The translations under genes and the position numbers were made by a program. The notes under the pieces were generated by a model. That model made no database searches. It was not told the origin of the DNA and worked only from the letters and a program-made list of their open reading frames with translations. From positions 6,493,957-6,557,956 of the forward strand of contig CM050450.1 in NCBI GenBank assembly GCA_027563935.2: DNA of 64,000 nucleotides, in the 5' to 3' direction. The stretch comes from Costus lasius. Lineage: Eukaryota > Streptophyta > Magnoliopsida > Zingiberales > Costaceae. Shown here one piece after another: positions 12,001-22,504 of this stretch (the stretch's first letter is position 1; each line of letters starts with the position of its first letter).

Positions 12001-14579
12001 TAATCAATTAGGGTAAAATACTTTCTTGACGTATAATTTTCAAATCTAAAAATGGTATAATACTTGTGTGATTGAAGTTGTAAATATGCAACGCTGAGTA
12101 TATATAATATATTTTAGGGTATTTTGCTCATACAATCAAGGATTTAAATACTGGTTTGTGCTGCCCAGTAGAAGTCCATGTGGGGACTGGTAAGCAGAGC
12201 AACAGCAGAGTGGGGGAAGAGGAAAGAAGAAGAAACAAGAGTAAGAAAAGAATAAAAAGAAGAGAAGGAGAAAGATGAGGAAAAGAAGAAGAAAGAAGAG
12301 GAAAAGGAGAAAGAAGAAGGAAAAGGAGAGGGCTGGGCCTGGGCGGACGTGAGCAGATGAGATATTGCTTACAGTGGATGTGGTCTAGTCTTCTTCCTCT
12401 TCCTCTGCCGCTGCAGCGTTGTAGTGCTTTTGTTCGGACCGGTACATATCGATCCGAGCCTGCACCAACACTAGGTCTCGGTTTGAAATTGCAAACCTTG
12501 CATATGAGATATTGTGTTGTTTGTATAGACAATTCAAGTGCACAAAAGCATTCCACACCCATTAAAAGAAAATTAAGAATCACATTCCTATCCAGTTCTA
12601 TTCCGTGTGAGACCCAGGGACAACAGGTGGTGCAGGATTATCATATAATGGGGGAGCAAATGTAAAAAAAAAATCACTCGAATTTATAAATGGTAAAATT
12701 CAATATTTTATTTGGGTGGGTGAGTTTTTTCTGTGAAAGATACGGCAATTTCCATTGGCCCTACTAACCATGAAGCATTTCCTAATGCAATCTTGTACAT
12801 ATAGTCCCTAGATGTGAAGTACGCAAATGTTTTCTTTGGTACAAGACTACATGAATAATCTTTCTAAAAATTACAAGAACTCGAATATTGGTCCAACCAT
12901 GGACCAATACCAGTAGAGGTACCAACTGATGCCACGGTACCAAGACTGGTGCATACTGGTCCGAGCATAGATTGGTACTATATCTCGAATTGGTTTCATA
13001 AGCCTTAATAAAAAAATCTTTATTAAATTCGTTCCTCTTGCAGAAGTTACTCATGTATTTACTAGTTCTCTAATTCAAAATTTTCTTTTGAAATTATTAT
13101 TCTTGACGTAATGGGAAGATCCATGACCTTTAAATATTCACCATCTTGTATTGTATATTCTCGGTATCTTATCTTTTCTATGCTTCTCACACTCCGTGGA
13201 TAGCATTAGAATTGTTCTATTTGAATATCACATTAAAATTGTGTTATTTAAGTACCATCTTAGAAGTTTGTTCCTTGTATGCTTCTCCATGATGATTTAC
13301 GGTGTAGATGTATCTTATATTATCTTTCTATGCTTCTCACACGCTGTGGATAACATTAGACTTATGCTATTTGAATAGCACATCAGAATTGTGTTATTTA
13401 AGTACCATCTTGGAAGTCTGTTCCTTGTATGCTTCTCCATGATTCCATGATGATTAATGGTGTAGATGTTGACCTAACAAATCTTTTTGTTTTCTCTCTT
13501 TTTCTTATTTTTTTAATAGCATCAATATCACGTTTTTACTTATACAAACTCGTCCAAAACGAGAGATTTTTTGGCACTGGTTACGTGGTAAACTTTGTTT
13601 CATAATCATAACCAGCAATAAGAATGTAGAGAGATGAGGGAGCACTGACGAACAGATTTTTATGTTTTAAAGCACCATTGAATTTCTTGCTGGCACATCT
13701 TACGATTGTCTCTTTTGTTAGTAACTACTACGTTTTAAGCTGATTGTGCTGGTTCGTATTATTAAAGATTCCCAATACAATGGTTTTATTTTTTTTCTCC
13801 GGTTATCTGCTTTTGGAGCTATTGCTTGTTTTGATGATCTAATAACGGTCATAATCTAATGAACAGTCTTTTTCTTCCGTATTCATGATATTAGGTGACA
13901 GGTCTGATGCATCTACCCTTCTTGATGCTCACTTAATAACTATTCTAGAAGGTGTTAGATTAGTTTATCTTCTTGAACGAGAAGGCTGGGATGCTACTGC
14001 TAATTGGGAAGATGTTCTTTCTTTAGGAGAACAGCAGAGACTTGGAATGGTGAATTAGCTGTCTCTTATTGATAAATATCCTCTTTTCGCTTTGCCTCAT
14101 GAATCAATTACTAGCCTATCTTAAGCATCTAATGCACATCTTATATATTCTTCTCAGGCCCGTTTATTCTTCCACCACCCTAAATTTGGGGTCCTGGATG
14201 AGTGTACCAAGTACGCGATCAAGGATTTTTTTTTTTTTTTTTGCAATTTGATCCTTTTATCTTGATTTGGATTGAGAATACTGATTTGTTTATTTCTTCA
14301 ATTGTGTCACAGTGCTACCAGTGTTGATGTTGAAGAACACCTCTACAGACTGGCTAGTGAAATGGGAATAACAGTTCTTACATCCTCTCAGGTGAGTAAT
14401 AGCAATAGAAGTATTATGCGCTATAGTCTCTCAGGATTCAGCACTCTTGTACTGCCACAACTCATTCTAAATTCACAATACTCTTGTTGTAGCGACCTGC
14501 TCTCATACCGTTCCATTCGATGGAGTTGAAACTTATTGATGGAGAGGGCAAGTGGGAATTATGTGAAATCAACCAATAA
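2..14579 (+). CDS. ABCD1: Peroxisomal full-size ABC transporter, subfamily D (PXA1/COMATOSE/ABCD1-like), 3' half; 5' end outside window
   Basis: Imports fatty acyl-CoAs and hormone precursors into peroxisomes for beta-oxidation (family knowledge). Twelve exons read by eye: 2-73, 7810-7934, 8053-8202, 8275-8347, 9929-10109, 10177-10335, 10958-11119, 11194-11394, 13895-14049, 14158-14210, 14313-14391, 14493-14579. All introns are GT-AG and phases match, giving 498 residues to a TAA. The protein starts inside the second transmembrane half ([17 protein letters not shown], then the EAA-like segment). It continues to nucleotide-binding domain 2: Walker [10 protein letters not shown] at 11194, signature [11 protein letters not shown] (exons 9-10), Walker B FGVLDECT at 14180-14210. 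It ends [19 protein letters not shown], as in Arabidopsis PXA1 recalled from memory. The switch position reads TSSQR rather than a His, which I also recall for PXA1. The first intron is 7.7 kb because a copia element sits in it; the ORF is not damaged in the visible exons. Confidence 0.93.
1196..1660. repeat. Diverged direct repeat, two ~210-bp copies
   Basis: Copy 1 at 1196-1407 and copy 2 at 1450-1660 share blocks such as TAGGACACAATT, TAGCACATGTTATTTTATTT and GATGTTTTAATGAAA-like ends. Spacing is about 254 bp. It is an old local duplication inside the intron with no coding content. Confidence 0.7.
2167..2335 (+). repeat. 5' LTR of copia element
   Basis: Begins TGTTAAGG and ends CGCTAACT directly before the primer-binding site. 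It holds a 12-bp tandem duplication (TTGCTTAACGGG) absent from the 3' LTR, which explains the 169 versus 157 bp lengths. Confidence 0.92.
2336..2347 (+). other. Primer-binding site (initiator Met-tRNA type)
   Basis: TGGTATCAGAGC lies immediately after the 5' LTR. It is the standard complement of the 3' end of plant Met-tRNA used by copia and many gypsy elements. Confidence 0.92.
2599..2735 (+). repeat. Minisatellite in copia leader
   Basis: A 62-bp unit beginning CATCCGGTGATCTCTCGCG recurs at 2599 and 2661. Each unit is built of ~15-bp repeats around CTCTCGCGCTCGACG. It lies in the untranslated leader between the primer-binding site and gag. Confidence 0.75.
2924..3748 (+). pseudogene. Copia Gag
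   Basis: Nucleocapsid precursor of the copia element. The start chosen is the ATG at 2924 (MDLSTMTEF), 274 residues. It shows the plant copia Gag pattern [13 protein letters not shown] and [15 protein letters not shown]2CX4HX4C zinc knuckle ([14 protein letters not shown]) lies near the C-terminus. It ends at TAG 3746-3748, and the protease region continues in the same frame downstream. In copia elements Gag and Pol are usually one reading frame, so this TAG is probably a disabling stop, although readthrough cannot be excluded. Confidence 0.85.
3749..4398 (+). pseudogene. Copia protease and integrase N-terminal (zinc) region
   Basis: It is in frame with Gag after the TAG. It carries the aspartic protease motif [10 protein letters not shown] near 3920 and the GAG-pre-integrase motif WHCRLGH near 4311. 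The frame is lost near 4391-4398, where a few bases are missing. Downstream the integrase continues in another frame, so Pol is split by a frameshift. Confidence 0.85.
4399..7110 (+). pseudogene. Copia integrase core, reverse transcriptase and RNase H
   Basis: The long open frame (860 residues from the first Met at 4528) encodes integrase core residues in FIDDYSR, RTDNA and [11 protein letters not shown]. It then encodes reverse transcriptase ([36 protein letters not shown]) and RNase H ([20 protein letters not shown]). At 6754-6877 a 124-bp duplicate of 6578-6701 is read in a different frame. About 40 unrelated residues are thereby inserted before DNQSAIF without creating a stop. Together with the upstream frameshift, an active polyprotein is unlikely. 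Confidence 0.88.
6578..6877 (+). repeat. 124-bp duplication inside copia RNase H
   Basis: 6578-6701 and 6754-6877 are near-identical (offset 176 bp), from AGTCCATATCAGG to CATACCACATG. The intervening 52 bp are unique. The offset is not a multiple of three, so the second copy is read in a shifted frame. Confidence 0.9.
7107..7117 (+). other. Polypurine tract
   Basis: TTGAGGGGGTG directly precedes the 3' LTR start TGTTAAGG and primes plus-strand synthesis in LTR elements. Confidence 0.8.
7118..7274 (+). repeat. 3' LTR of copia element
   Basis: 157 bp, same ends as the 5' LTR, followed by the target duplication GTTTC at 7275-7279. It differs from the 5' LTR by about four substitutions and lacks the 12-bp duplication. 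Confidence 0.92.
8348..9928 (+). other. Intron of ABCD1-like gene with possible decayed repeat DNA
   Basis: GT-AG intron of about 1.6 kb. Patches with ACCGG/GGTAC-rich text (8700-8880, 9460-9560) resemble other patches at 1800-1900, 12430-12480 and 12890-12980. They look like decayed repeat fragments; I could not define ends. Confidence 0.5.
11395..13894 (+). other. 2.5-kb intron of ABCD1-like gene
   Basis: It lies between exons ending ATGTCTG|GTAAGC and starting ATTAG|GTGACAGG. It contains a homopurine stretch (12200-12330) and a two-copy tandem repeat at 13165-13468. No gene seen. Confidence 0.7.
13165..13468 (+). repeat. Two-copy tandem repeat, ~150-bp unit
   Basis: Copy 1 ~13165-13310 and copy 2 ~13315-13468 share TCTATGCTTCTCACAC, TGTTATTTAAGTACCATCTT and CTTGTATGCTTCTCCATGAT, each ending GGTGTAGATG. 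Copy 2 has an extra 8 bp (GATTCCAT). It lies inside an ABC gene intron. Confidence 0.85.
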
Positions 14580-17500
14580 CAATTATGACCTTAAACCATG
14601 AGCTGGAACATTATTATTTTTGGCCGTTCATGCCGCTTGATGCAATAATGGAGATGCTTAAACTTCCAGACCATGTAATCCAGCTAGTTGCTATTGTGCA
14701 TCAATGCGACTGAAGCCTCAAGATCTTCAGTAGATGTGAATTCGCAGTTGCAGAGATTAGATATTTGTTCTTTGATGGTATTAGAGCAGAATGGAATTGT
14801 TGTGGTATGGATGGGTACGAGATGCTCGATGCATCTCCTTCGGTCTATAACAATTATTATTATTTTTTTGCCTGGGAAGCGTTAAATAGTTGATCGAGCC
14901 CATAATGTATAGATACAATTATTACAGGAAATTGCATTTGATCCACAAAGATGTAGTACATAGCAGGCATGCTGATGGAAGTCGCATGCTTCATTTCTAT
15001 GAATCTCAGGCATATGTTTTTCAATAAAGTGTGATTGTTTCACGAGTATATGGAAGCGATTCCAACACCTATTAGAAATACTAGATGACTGACGCAAAAG
15101 AGAACGATTTCGAGATGTTCTTATGTTAAAGTTGGTGAAATGTCAAATTTGTTATCCCTGTAATGTTCTTTTTCTTTATTAAGCACTTGAAAACTTGCTC
15201 GTGGATGTGATGTTTCTTCTCTACTCTAATGAGCTACGAGTACTTGCCAGCGACGTTAAAAATCCTTTGTGTTTGTTAGTGATAACAAAACATGCTTACT
15301 TGCTGAATTATTAGAATGAATGAATTTAGAGTACTTTGAGTAGACAACGATTAACAGTTTTATTGACCAACTAAGAGTGGTGTCTAGCAGTCAGATTTGC
15401 ATTATTGGAAGGTATCACGGACAATCAAAACTCTTGTATACTAAACAGAATGGATTTGCTTAGTATTTCTGAGAGCGATCTAACACACGGCCAACTGGTG
15501 GGTATGATTGTCACTTGTGTGGAGGCCAACTTACAACTCAAGTGACTGAGGTCCTGATCTTAAGTGACATATTTTGGTCCTTATTTGATTTTGGCTGTTT
15601 AAGTTAGCTGTAATCTTTCCTTGATTGAAATTTGTATTAGTTACTGGTTTTTTTTTTTTTTTGGTTGTATCATCTTGCATTTTTTCTAAAAAATAACCCC
15701 TTAACATGTACATAAATTAAGAGCTCAACAGCAGGCATCTGGTGTGAGGAGTGGCCAGATGAAGTATCAGCTAGGCATATCTTGTTAGATTTCCTTTTTT
15801 TCTGTCTCTCTCTCTCTCTTTCTTTCTAGTTTGCAATCAGAGGAGTGTGCAGTCTTATCTTGCTGAAAAGTGAGACCTGCGGTTCTCAAGTGGGAAACCC
15901 TTATCCTAATCTCCCTTTCGCTCTAGGGCAGGTTCTATCCGCATAATTATCAAGTGTTTCCATGAGAAGGCGCTCAAAGGCTACCCGTACTCGTGATCCT
16001 CCTATTCCCAATTGATAAAAGGCACATGTATCTTATGTTTTAACTTTTTGCAACATATGCCAATATGCGTATCCCCAACATATCTTTGGACACATGGTGA
16101 TTATTAACGTCCAATACGGAACAAAAATGTGTGGATGGGAATCTCCAAGCAAAATGCTCGGTGGCTAATTAAAGTCATGTGTAGTATTGCTTTTACTTGG
16201 AAGTGGCGATAATTAGAAGGGGGAATATAGTTGAATAAAATGAGAGGAAAAAAAAGGATAAAGTAATTAATTTGTCTATGCTTACCATTTTGGAAGTGTC
16301 TCCAAAATGAAATTTGTGACATTAATTAACTCGCCAATATTATGTTATGATTATTGAAACTAAGTGATAGACGAATAAGTTTTCGATACTTGTGGTATTT
16401 GATAATCAACTAGAAACTAATAATTTCTTGACTAAACCAATAATGATATTATTAGAACACTTCAATTCAAAAACAACATGCACACCAATATGTATTCATA
16501 GGCCGTCATAGCCTTATGTATAGAGCACTAGTTATGGCAAAATGTCTCAATATCAACATAATTGGGTACGAATGACTTATAACCAATGTGTATTCATAGG
16601 TCGTCATATGCTTATCACTTGTCAACTCTATAAATATCTCATTATCAATCCAAATTTGGTGTCCATCATATCATAATCATTCTTTCTCCAACCTTTATAG
16701 AATTTTCCTATATAATTGAAAAGACATCCCAAACCATTTCTTAGCTAAAGAATTAATGCAATTTTATATTATATCAAGTGAAACTTAATACATATTAAAT
16801 ACTTAACAAAATCATTTATAACAAGCATTCACTCTATAAGTGTCCAAAAATTGTCACACGCCATACTCTACTAATAGTCTACACCTCCATCAAGTAGACA
16901 TTCATTCTACAAGTGACAAAAACAAGATGGTCACATAATAATAATAATAATAGTTCTATAAGATTGATGATAAGATGAAGATCAATGTCAATCCAACATC
17001 GAAACAACTCTCTTGCCATGGGATAAATACAGTGGTCAATTGAGAATCTTATCAACATCCCTGGATTGCTTATCAAGATGTTGTGGATATGCTTGAATCT
17101 CACTCACTTTTGGTATCATATGAAACAATTCAATCGTCCAATCTCGATCAGAAAGGTGCTGAAAGAAAATTTACATAAACTCACAGAGTTCTTTAGAATT
17201 TTGATACATGTTTTACATGAGGGGAATATTTTGAGGATTGCGAAAGGTCAATGCTTCAATTTATATTTGGAAAAAAAAAAAGGTACTATGATTTGCGGTT
17301 CTTGTTCTCTACGCGAGAAGTCAACCGACCACAAACTCACGCCATCGAAAGTTCAAACCCTCCCACTGTCCTCGCCATTATTCCGGCTCCCATTATGATC
17401 TTCAGCCTAGATGGCCATTTTTCAATACTTGTGGCCATGTGTGCCAAGATGCAGCTCACGTGGGCTAACAGTGCCACTGTGGCCTATTCCTCAGAATGTC

Positions 17501-18222
17501 TAGGTAAGGGGAATCAGACCCTGCTCCGTCCTCTGACACGGTCCAATCAACCGGCCAATCTCAATTAATTGGCCAATTATTTTGACTACAGATTTCAATG
17601 GCAAGCAATTCATTTTACTTCCGCTACTGCTAGTAATTAAAATCAAACACAAGTGTCCCCAAGGAGAAATCTTTTAGAATATATGAATCTTCATATAAGA
17701 GTCTTAGAATCACTTTAAGATTTACAGACAAATTCATACATTCTAAAAAAACTGAGGACTCTTATGCTCTTACCTGAGACTGAGATTGCTAAGCTAAATG
17801 CACCTACCAAATTGATTAAGATGAAGCGACCTGCAGTCCAGCCCAGGCTGGAAGCCTGAGAAGGAAGCAAATGTGAGAAGATCCAGCAACAAGGCATGGA
17901 GTGGTCTGGGCAGGAGGGCACACAAATAAACTAATGGCAAGCGAGGGAAGGCAGTCGCCGTCTCAACGTCTCCTCACATCCCTAAACGCATTAAATTAAA
18001 GTGAAGTACACATCAAACACAGTGAGGAATCGTCGAGTTAAAACAAAGTAGTACAGTGAAAGCTAACCCTAATTTGATCAATTCTGCTCTGACCGGTTTT
18101 ACATGCGCCAAAAAGCACAGCTACAGGCGAAGCTTCAAGCTTGTCAGTTAAAAGTAGGCGACTCGATTGCTGATTCTCCATTATTATCGTTAAGCGCGCA
18201 TATTACATGTAATATCATGAGA
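14580..18222. other. Intergenic region between the ABC and ZHD genes
   Basis: AT-rich and without supported coding sequence. It contains a (CT)n run near 15803-15819. A short diverged direct repeat (GTATTCATAGGCCGTCATA type) occurs at about 16488-16512 and 16585-16608. The 3' untranslated regions of both flanking genes should lie here. Confidence 0.6.
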
Positions 18223-19038
18223 TTAGACCCGGATCGGATGGGCGGAGACGGCGTCGCGGGTGGTGGGATCGGCGGCTGTGGGGGCGGGCACGGCTGCGGC
18301 GGCAGGCTGTGAGGCGGAGGAGGAGGAGGACGACGAGGAAGAGAGGTGGTTCTTGTTGTTGTGCATCCAGACCTTGAGCACGTGGCGCTTGACGCCGATC
18401 TGGAGGCAGAACTCGTCGAGCGCGACGTCGTCCTGCTTGGGGACGCGCCAGCCGAGCTTCTCCGCGAATGCCTGCATCTTTTCCTTCTGCTCCGCCGTGA
18501 ACTTGGTGCGGAACCGCTTGCGGGACGACGCCCCCAACGCTGCCTCGTCCGGGGCCTCCTCCCGCCGCGGCGGGGTCTCCGAACCCGCCCGGTAGCCCCG
18601 ATCCGGCGGCGCGGCCTCACGGCACGGCGGTAGGGGAGGGGGCGGCGCCGCGGCCAGCGGCGGCGGCTGCATCGCGTGGTAAGGCAGCGGGAGGAACGCC
18701 GGGAACTGCGGCGGAGGCGGCGGAGGCGGCTGGTGTTTGCCGGGATTCCACGCGCTGGGGCCGTAGAGCAGGAGGGGACGAGGGGTAGCGGCTGAGATGC
18801 CCTCCCGGCGGTGAAAATTGCGGTGGCATCCGCAGGCGGCGCACTTGAGGGCCTCGAGGCTGCCCTCGTCTCCGCCGGGCATGAACTCGCCGCACCCGTC
18901 GTAGGCCTGCCCTCCCATCGCCGCGGCGTGGTTGCGAAGGCACTCCCGGTACCTCCCCCCATCACCACCTCCCTCCGCCTCCACCTCCACCTCCACCTCC
19001 TCCCTCTCCCCCGTGTAGGGCACCAAGCTTAAATCCAT
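18223..19038 (-). CDS. Zinc-finger homeodomain (ZHD/ZF-HD) transcription factor
   Basis: Plant-specific transcription factor of 271 residues, one exon, as usual for ZHD genes. Residues 30-79 form the ZF-HD dimerisation zinc finger: [15 protein letters not shown], then YDGCGEFMP, then [16 protein letters not shown]. The Cys and His ligands are all present. A proline-rich linker follows (about 90-165). Residues 171-232 form the atypical homeodomain ([16 protein letters not shown], then recognition helix [13 protein letters not shown]). A poly-Ser run follows, then an Ala/Pro-rich tail. It should bind DNA in the nucleus as homo- or heterodimers (family knowledge). The start ATG at 19038 opens [11 protein letters not shown] directly before the finger. 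The CDS is very GC-rich compared with its surroundings. The member number cannot be assigned from sequence alone. Confidence 0.95.
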   Translation of the reverse strand: MDLSLVPYTGEREEVEVEVEAEGGGDGGRYRECLRNHAAAMGGQAYDGCGEFMPGGDEGSLEALKCAACGCHRNFHRREGISAATPRPLLLYGPSAWNPGKHQPPPPPPPQFPAFLPLPYHAMQPPPLAAAPPPPLPPCREAAPPDRGYRAGSETPPRREEAPDEAALGASSRKRFRTKFTAEQKEKMQAFAEKLGWRVPKQDDVALDEFCLQIGVKRHVLKVWMHNNKNHLSSSSSSSSSASQPAAAAVPAPTAADPTTRDAVSAHPIRV

Positions 19039-19116
19039 CCCCTGTCGCTGTCTTGTTAGCTTTAGCCAACACCAAAGCGAGGGTTTTTCTCCGCTCCCGG
19101 CCGCCCAAATTAACCC

Positions 19117-19124
19117 TTTATATT
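19117..19124 (-). promoter_or_regulatory. Putative TATA box of the ZHD gene
   Basis: On the minus strand ATATAAAG lies about 80 bp upstream of the ATG. CCAAT-like text (CCCAATTGGTGG) lies just further upstream near 19131-19142. Position and sequence fit a core promoter; no experimental support. Confidence 0.5.
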
Positions 19125-20533
19125 GGCAGAACCACCAATTGGGATCATCAAAAGGCTTAATCCTTCACTCAAATCCCCGCGGTAACAATCCCACTGCGTC
19201 CACCCTTTCACCGCCGGTAAAAGAAACGCTCTTTAATCCTCCATCGATCACTGCAACCACTCAGTAGGAACGGGGGCGATGAGCATTAAAGACGACCACC
19301 GAGGCAATCACGTGCGAGCATACACGTGGCAAGAGCTCGCCGACCGCGTTTCTGAGAAACGAGACACAGGGTGGTCACTCCGATTAGACCCAGCGGTAGC
19401 CTACGTGTTGCACCCCGATTCGCCACCACCCATACCTTTTCAGACTACGGCGCCGTGCGGCCCGCCACGTGGGGATTTGTCAGCTGCGCGGCGAGGGCTG
19501 TTTGCCGTCGGATGGGCCCATCGGACGGCGGTAAGGGCCCGATCGCGGGGTATTCGCACGCTGCGATTTGGGCCGGCCCCCTTCCTCGCCGGTGACTGAA
19601 GCGCGCCGCGTGCGCGCGCCGTGCAGCGAAGGGGAGGAGGAGTGGGCATGAGGGTAGCCGGTAGCACTCTCGAGTCGCAGCCAAGGGCCCCGGGCGGCGG
19701 GCTTCTTCGGCGTCGGTACGTTGTCGCGGCGGAGCAAGTAGGCGCAGGATAAGGCGAGCAGCCCGCGCCTAATGATTCGCCCAAATAGGAGGGCCCCGTT
19801 CGGAAACATTCACGTCATGGGTAGTTGGTAAGCGACCTGGGAATTCGTGTCTGCATTCAGTACAGGGGCTGAGTGTTTTAATCATGGCCTGGATCAGGCT
19901 GTAAAAAGTCGGCCCGCGCACAGGCCCATTTTAGTCAGCTGTGTTAGTCACTTTATTACTCTAAATAGACAGGATCAAATAGGAAACATCAGAGCTCTCG
20001 GTCTGCTTGAGATGTGCGTCAAATAAAGATAATAAAAAATTCGAATAACTAATATATTTTGATTAATTAAATGAAAGTCGGACTCGACTCCGACTAAACC
20101 TTCTAAAACCTGACTCGACCGGCTGACGCTTAGATTAGTTGACAACTTATTATCAATAACTAAAATTTTTATTAGTTAAATTAGTTGACACATGCAAATA
20201 TAATTTAGTGAGAATATTCAAACCTTGAATACAAAGTTAGACCCGACGTTGACCCAATCCCATGGAATATTTATTAATGAGAAGTGGGAGGCCAGGAGGG
20301 GACCACGCATCACGCGCGCCTGCAAAGTCCCGGATCGATTTAGGACCACGGCGGGATGTGGTCGGTGCGGGATTGTGGGTTGAATTCGCGGGTCAATTTT
20401 CAGGGGATACAAAGTGGTCAACGTCATCCACGAACCGAAAGTTGGCTCGAGTCAATTCCGGCTCAGGACAAAACAGCGTTCCGCATCACAAAAAACATGA
20501 TTCGAGCGTCCATACAAATTCGGGCATGCCATG
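19125..20533. other. Upstream region of the ZHD gene, no gene seen
   Basis: GC-rich to about 19800, then AT-rich. Open frames here are shadows of GC-rich DNA. The right edge is the LTR element at 20539. Confidence 0.5.
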
Positions 20534-20538
20534 CCAAG

Positions 20539-21871
20539 TGTCACGCCCCGGTCGGATCGGTCTAGAATTAGCGCTTATCCGCTTCCTAGAGCCGTCCGGC
20601 GGAATACCAGAACGTAACTCGCCCTAGGGTTTCCGACCCGAAATTAGAAACCCTAATCTCCCCGAATAATTTTTCTCCCTAAAATACAATTCGCACGGAG
20701 AAAACCCTAACCCCAATTTAATTTACCTCTTCTGATTTTGACCAAAGTCAAAATCATGTCCTTGCTGGCGTCAGCGTGACGTCAGCCCTCGATTTTTCGC
20801 CGCCGCGCGTAAATTACCGTCGCTGACGTAAGCTCGCGTCAGCCGTCCGAAATCGCTTCCGCCGCGCCGAATTTGCACGCTGACGTCCGCCTGACGTCAG
20901 CCGTCGAAATCGATTTCGAACGCGAAATCGATCGTTGACTCTCGCCGCTGCGTTGACTCGCCTCGAAGCGCGAGTCGTCTTCAACCTCGCGACGCCGCGA
21001 CCGTTCGCAACGCTCGAACGCCGCCTGCGTTCGAGCCGACGCCGGAGAAGACCGACGACAAGGGGAGGACGCCGCCTGCGTCTCGCCTCGTCGCCGACGA
21101 CCTAGCAGCCGCCTGCTGCTGGAACTATCGCCGGAAACGCCGAAACGGGGGAAGGAAGATGGAAGAGGGAAAGCTTCGTTTTATTCCCATTAAAACGTTA
21201 CAAAACTCCTCTAAACGCCGACGACCACCGTCGCCGGTGCCCCCATCCCTCCCTCGCCGGTCATCGCCGGTTACAAGCTCTGTTTTTCCTTCCTTCTCTC
21301 GTCGACGCCGCCGCGCCGACCTTCGCCCCTTGGCGGCATCAGAGCCCAGCTCTGGAAGGGCGACGGCGCCTCGCCGTCGCCGGTGGAGTCGCCCCCGGCG
21401 CTCTCTGTGTGGTGACGCCCTCGCGCCCGCTGCTTCGTCCGCCTCGTCGAGGCTTTATCGTGAAGGAAGCCGCGTCCGAGTTTTCCTCGCGCGTCCGCTT
21501 CGTTCGGCGACTTCGTCTCCAGCTCCGCGTCCCTCGCGTACGTCCGGCCCTTCCGTCGCGCCGCACGCTTCCTTTGCCATCCGGATGCGTCGACGCGGTC
21601 GTCCGCGACCGAGAATGCCGCCTCCAACTCCTCTGCTCGACGCCGCCCGCGCCGCTCGCGTCCGCTTCCGTCGCACGCGGTGGCGAGCTCGCGTGGCTCG
21701 CGCGTGAAGACGCGTTCGCACGCGCACGTCTTCCGAAAGCCTCGCACGCGTCTGCGTTGCTGCGTGATTTGCTTGGTCAACCCTCTTAGTTGACCGGGCT
21801 TCTCCTCATGGGCTTGGATTTGGATCAGGCCCAAAGGCTTTGGGCTGAACCGGATGAACCCGGGCCTGACA
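20539..21871 (-). repeat. 3' LTR (element is on the minus strand)
   Basis: 1333 bp, TGTCACGCCCC to GGCCTGACA on the plus strand. It is rich in CpG and holds GACGTCAG-like repeats. The long open frames at 21159-21707 and on the opposite strand are GC-rich shadows. Confidence 0.92.
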
Positions 21872-22089
21872 ATTCTCCCCCACCTGATTTGAACATCGCC
21901 CTCGATGTTCCATGCAAGTTGAACACTGGCCCTCCAATGTTCAAAGTCTTCCATCTTCTATCTCCAATCTGATGATGAATGTTTGCTGCACTATGCTTAT
22001 AGCAACCTGCATCAACAAGCTTGTCAAGAATAATTTCGGACCTGTGGGTCATGGGCCCACAATAGCCTTGCTTCACCATTTTTGCTGAA

Positions 22090-22405
22090 CTCAGCTGAGC
22101 CTCGATGTCCCTGACACCGGCATCGACGCCCCCTGGTGTTGGCATCAATGCTATGCATTGGCATCAACACGCCCTGGTGTTGGCATCAACGCCCCCTGGG
22201 GTTGGCAACAACACGCCTTAGTGTTGGCATCAATGCTATGCATTGGCATCAGAGCCCCTGCTCCGGGAAGTGATCTTGCAATCACTGAGCTCTTATAGAG
22301 TCTCCTTCGATATCCCCTGACATCGGCATCGACGTCCCTGACATCGGCATCAATGCCCTTAGACATTGGCATCAACACTCCCTGGTGTTGGCATCAGGAC
22401 CCCTG
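22090..22405. repeat. Degenerate GGCATCAA minisatellite inside the element
   Basis: Imperfect ~20-30-bp units (TGGTGTTGGCATCAA, CATTGGCATCAACA, CATCGGCATCGACG) repeat through the interior. The same array recurs in the sister element at about 56060-56350. Confidence 0.8.
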
Positions 22406-22504
22406 CCCTGGAAGAACGACACTCCTTGTCGCCCGTAGTGATGGTGTTGTCTCTCAGATCTTTCTGATTCACCTTGCTGGATCATTTTAAGCTCTGATAC
22501 CTGT

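Noticed and set aside
12128..12583. 151-residue frame with Ser/Leu/Pro repeats
   Set aside because: It comes from a homopurine/homopyrimidine stretch in an intron of the ABC gene.
21159..21707. 182-residue Arg/Ser/Pro-rich open frame (identical at 23125-23673) and opposite-strand frames
   Set aside because: They lie wholly inside LTRs, overlap open frames on the other strand, and show no domain. The exact repeat reflects the paired LTRs.
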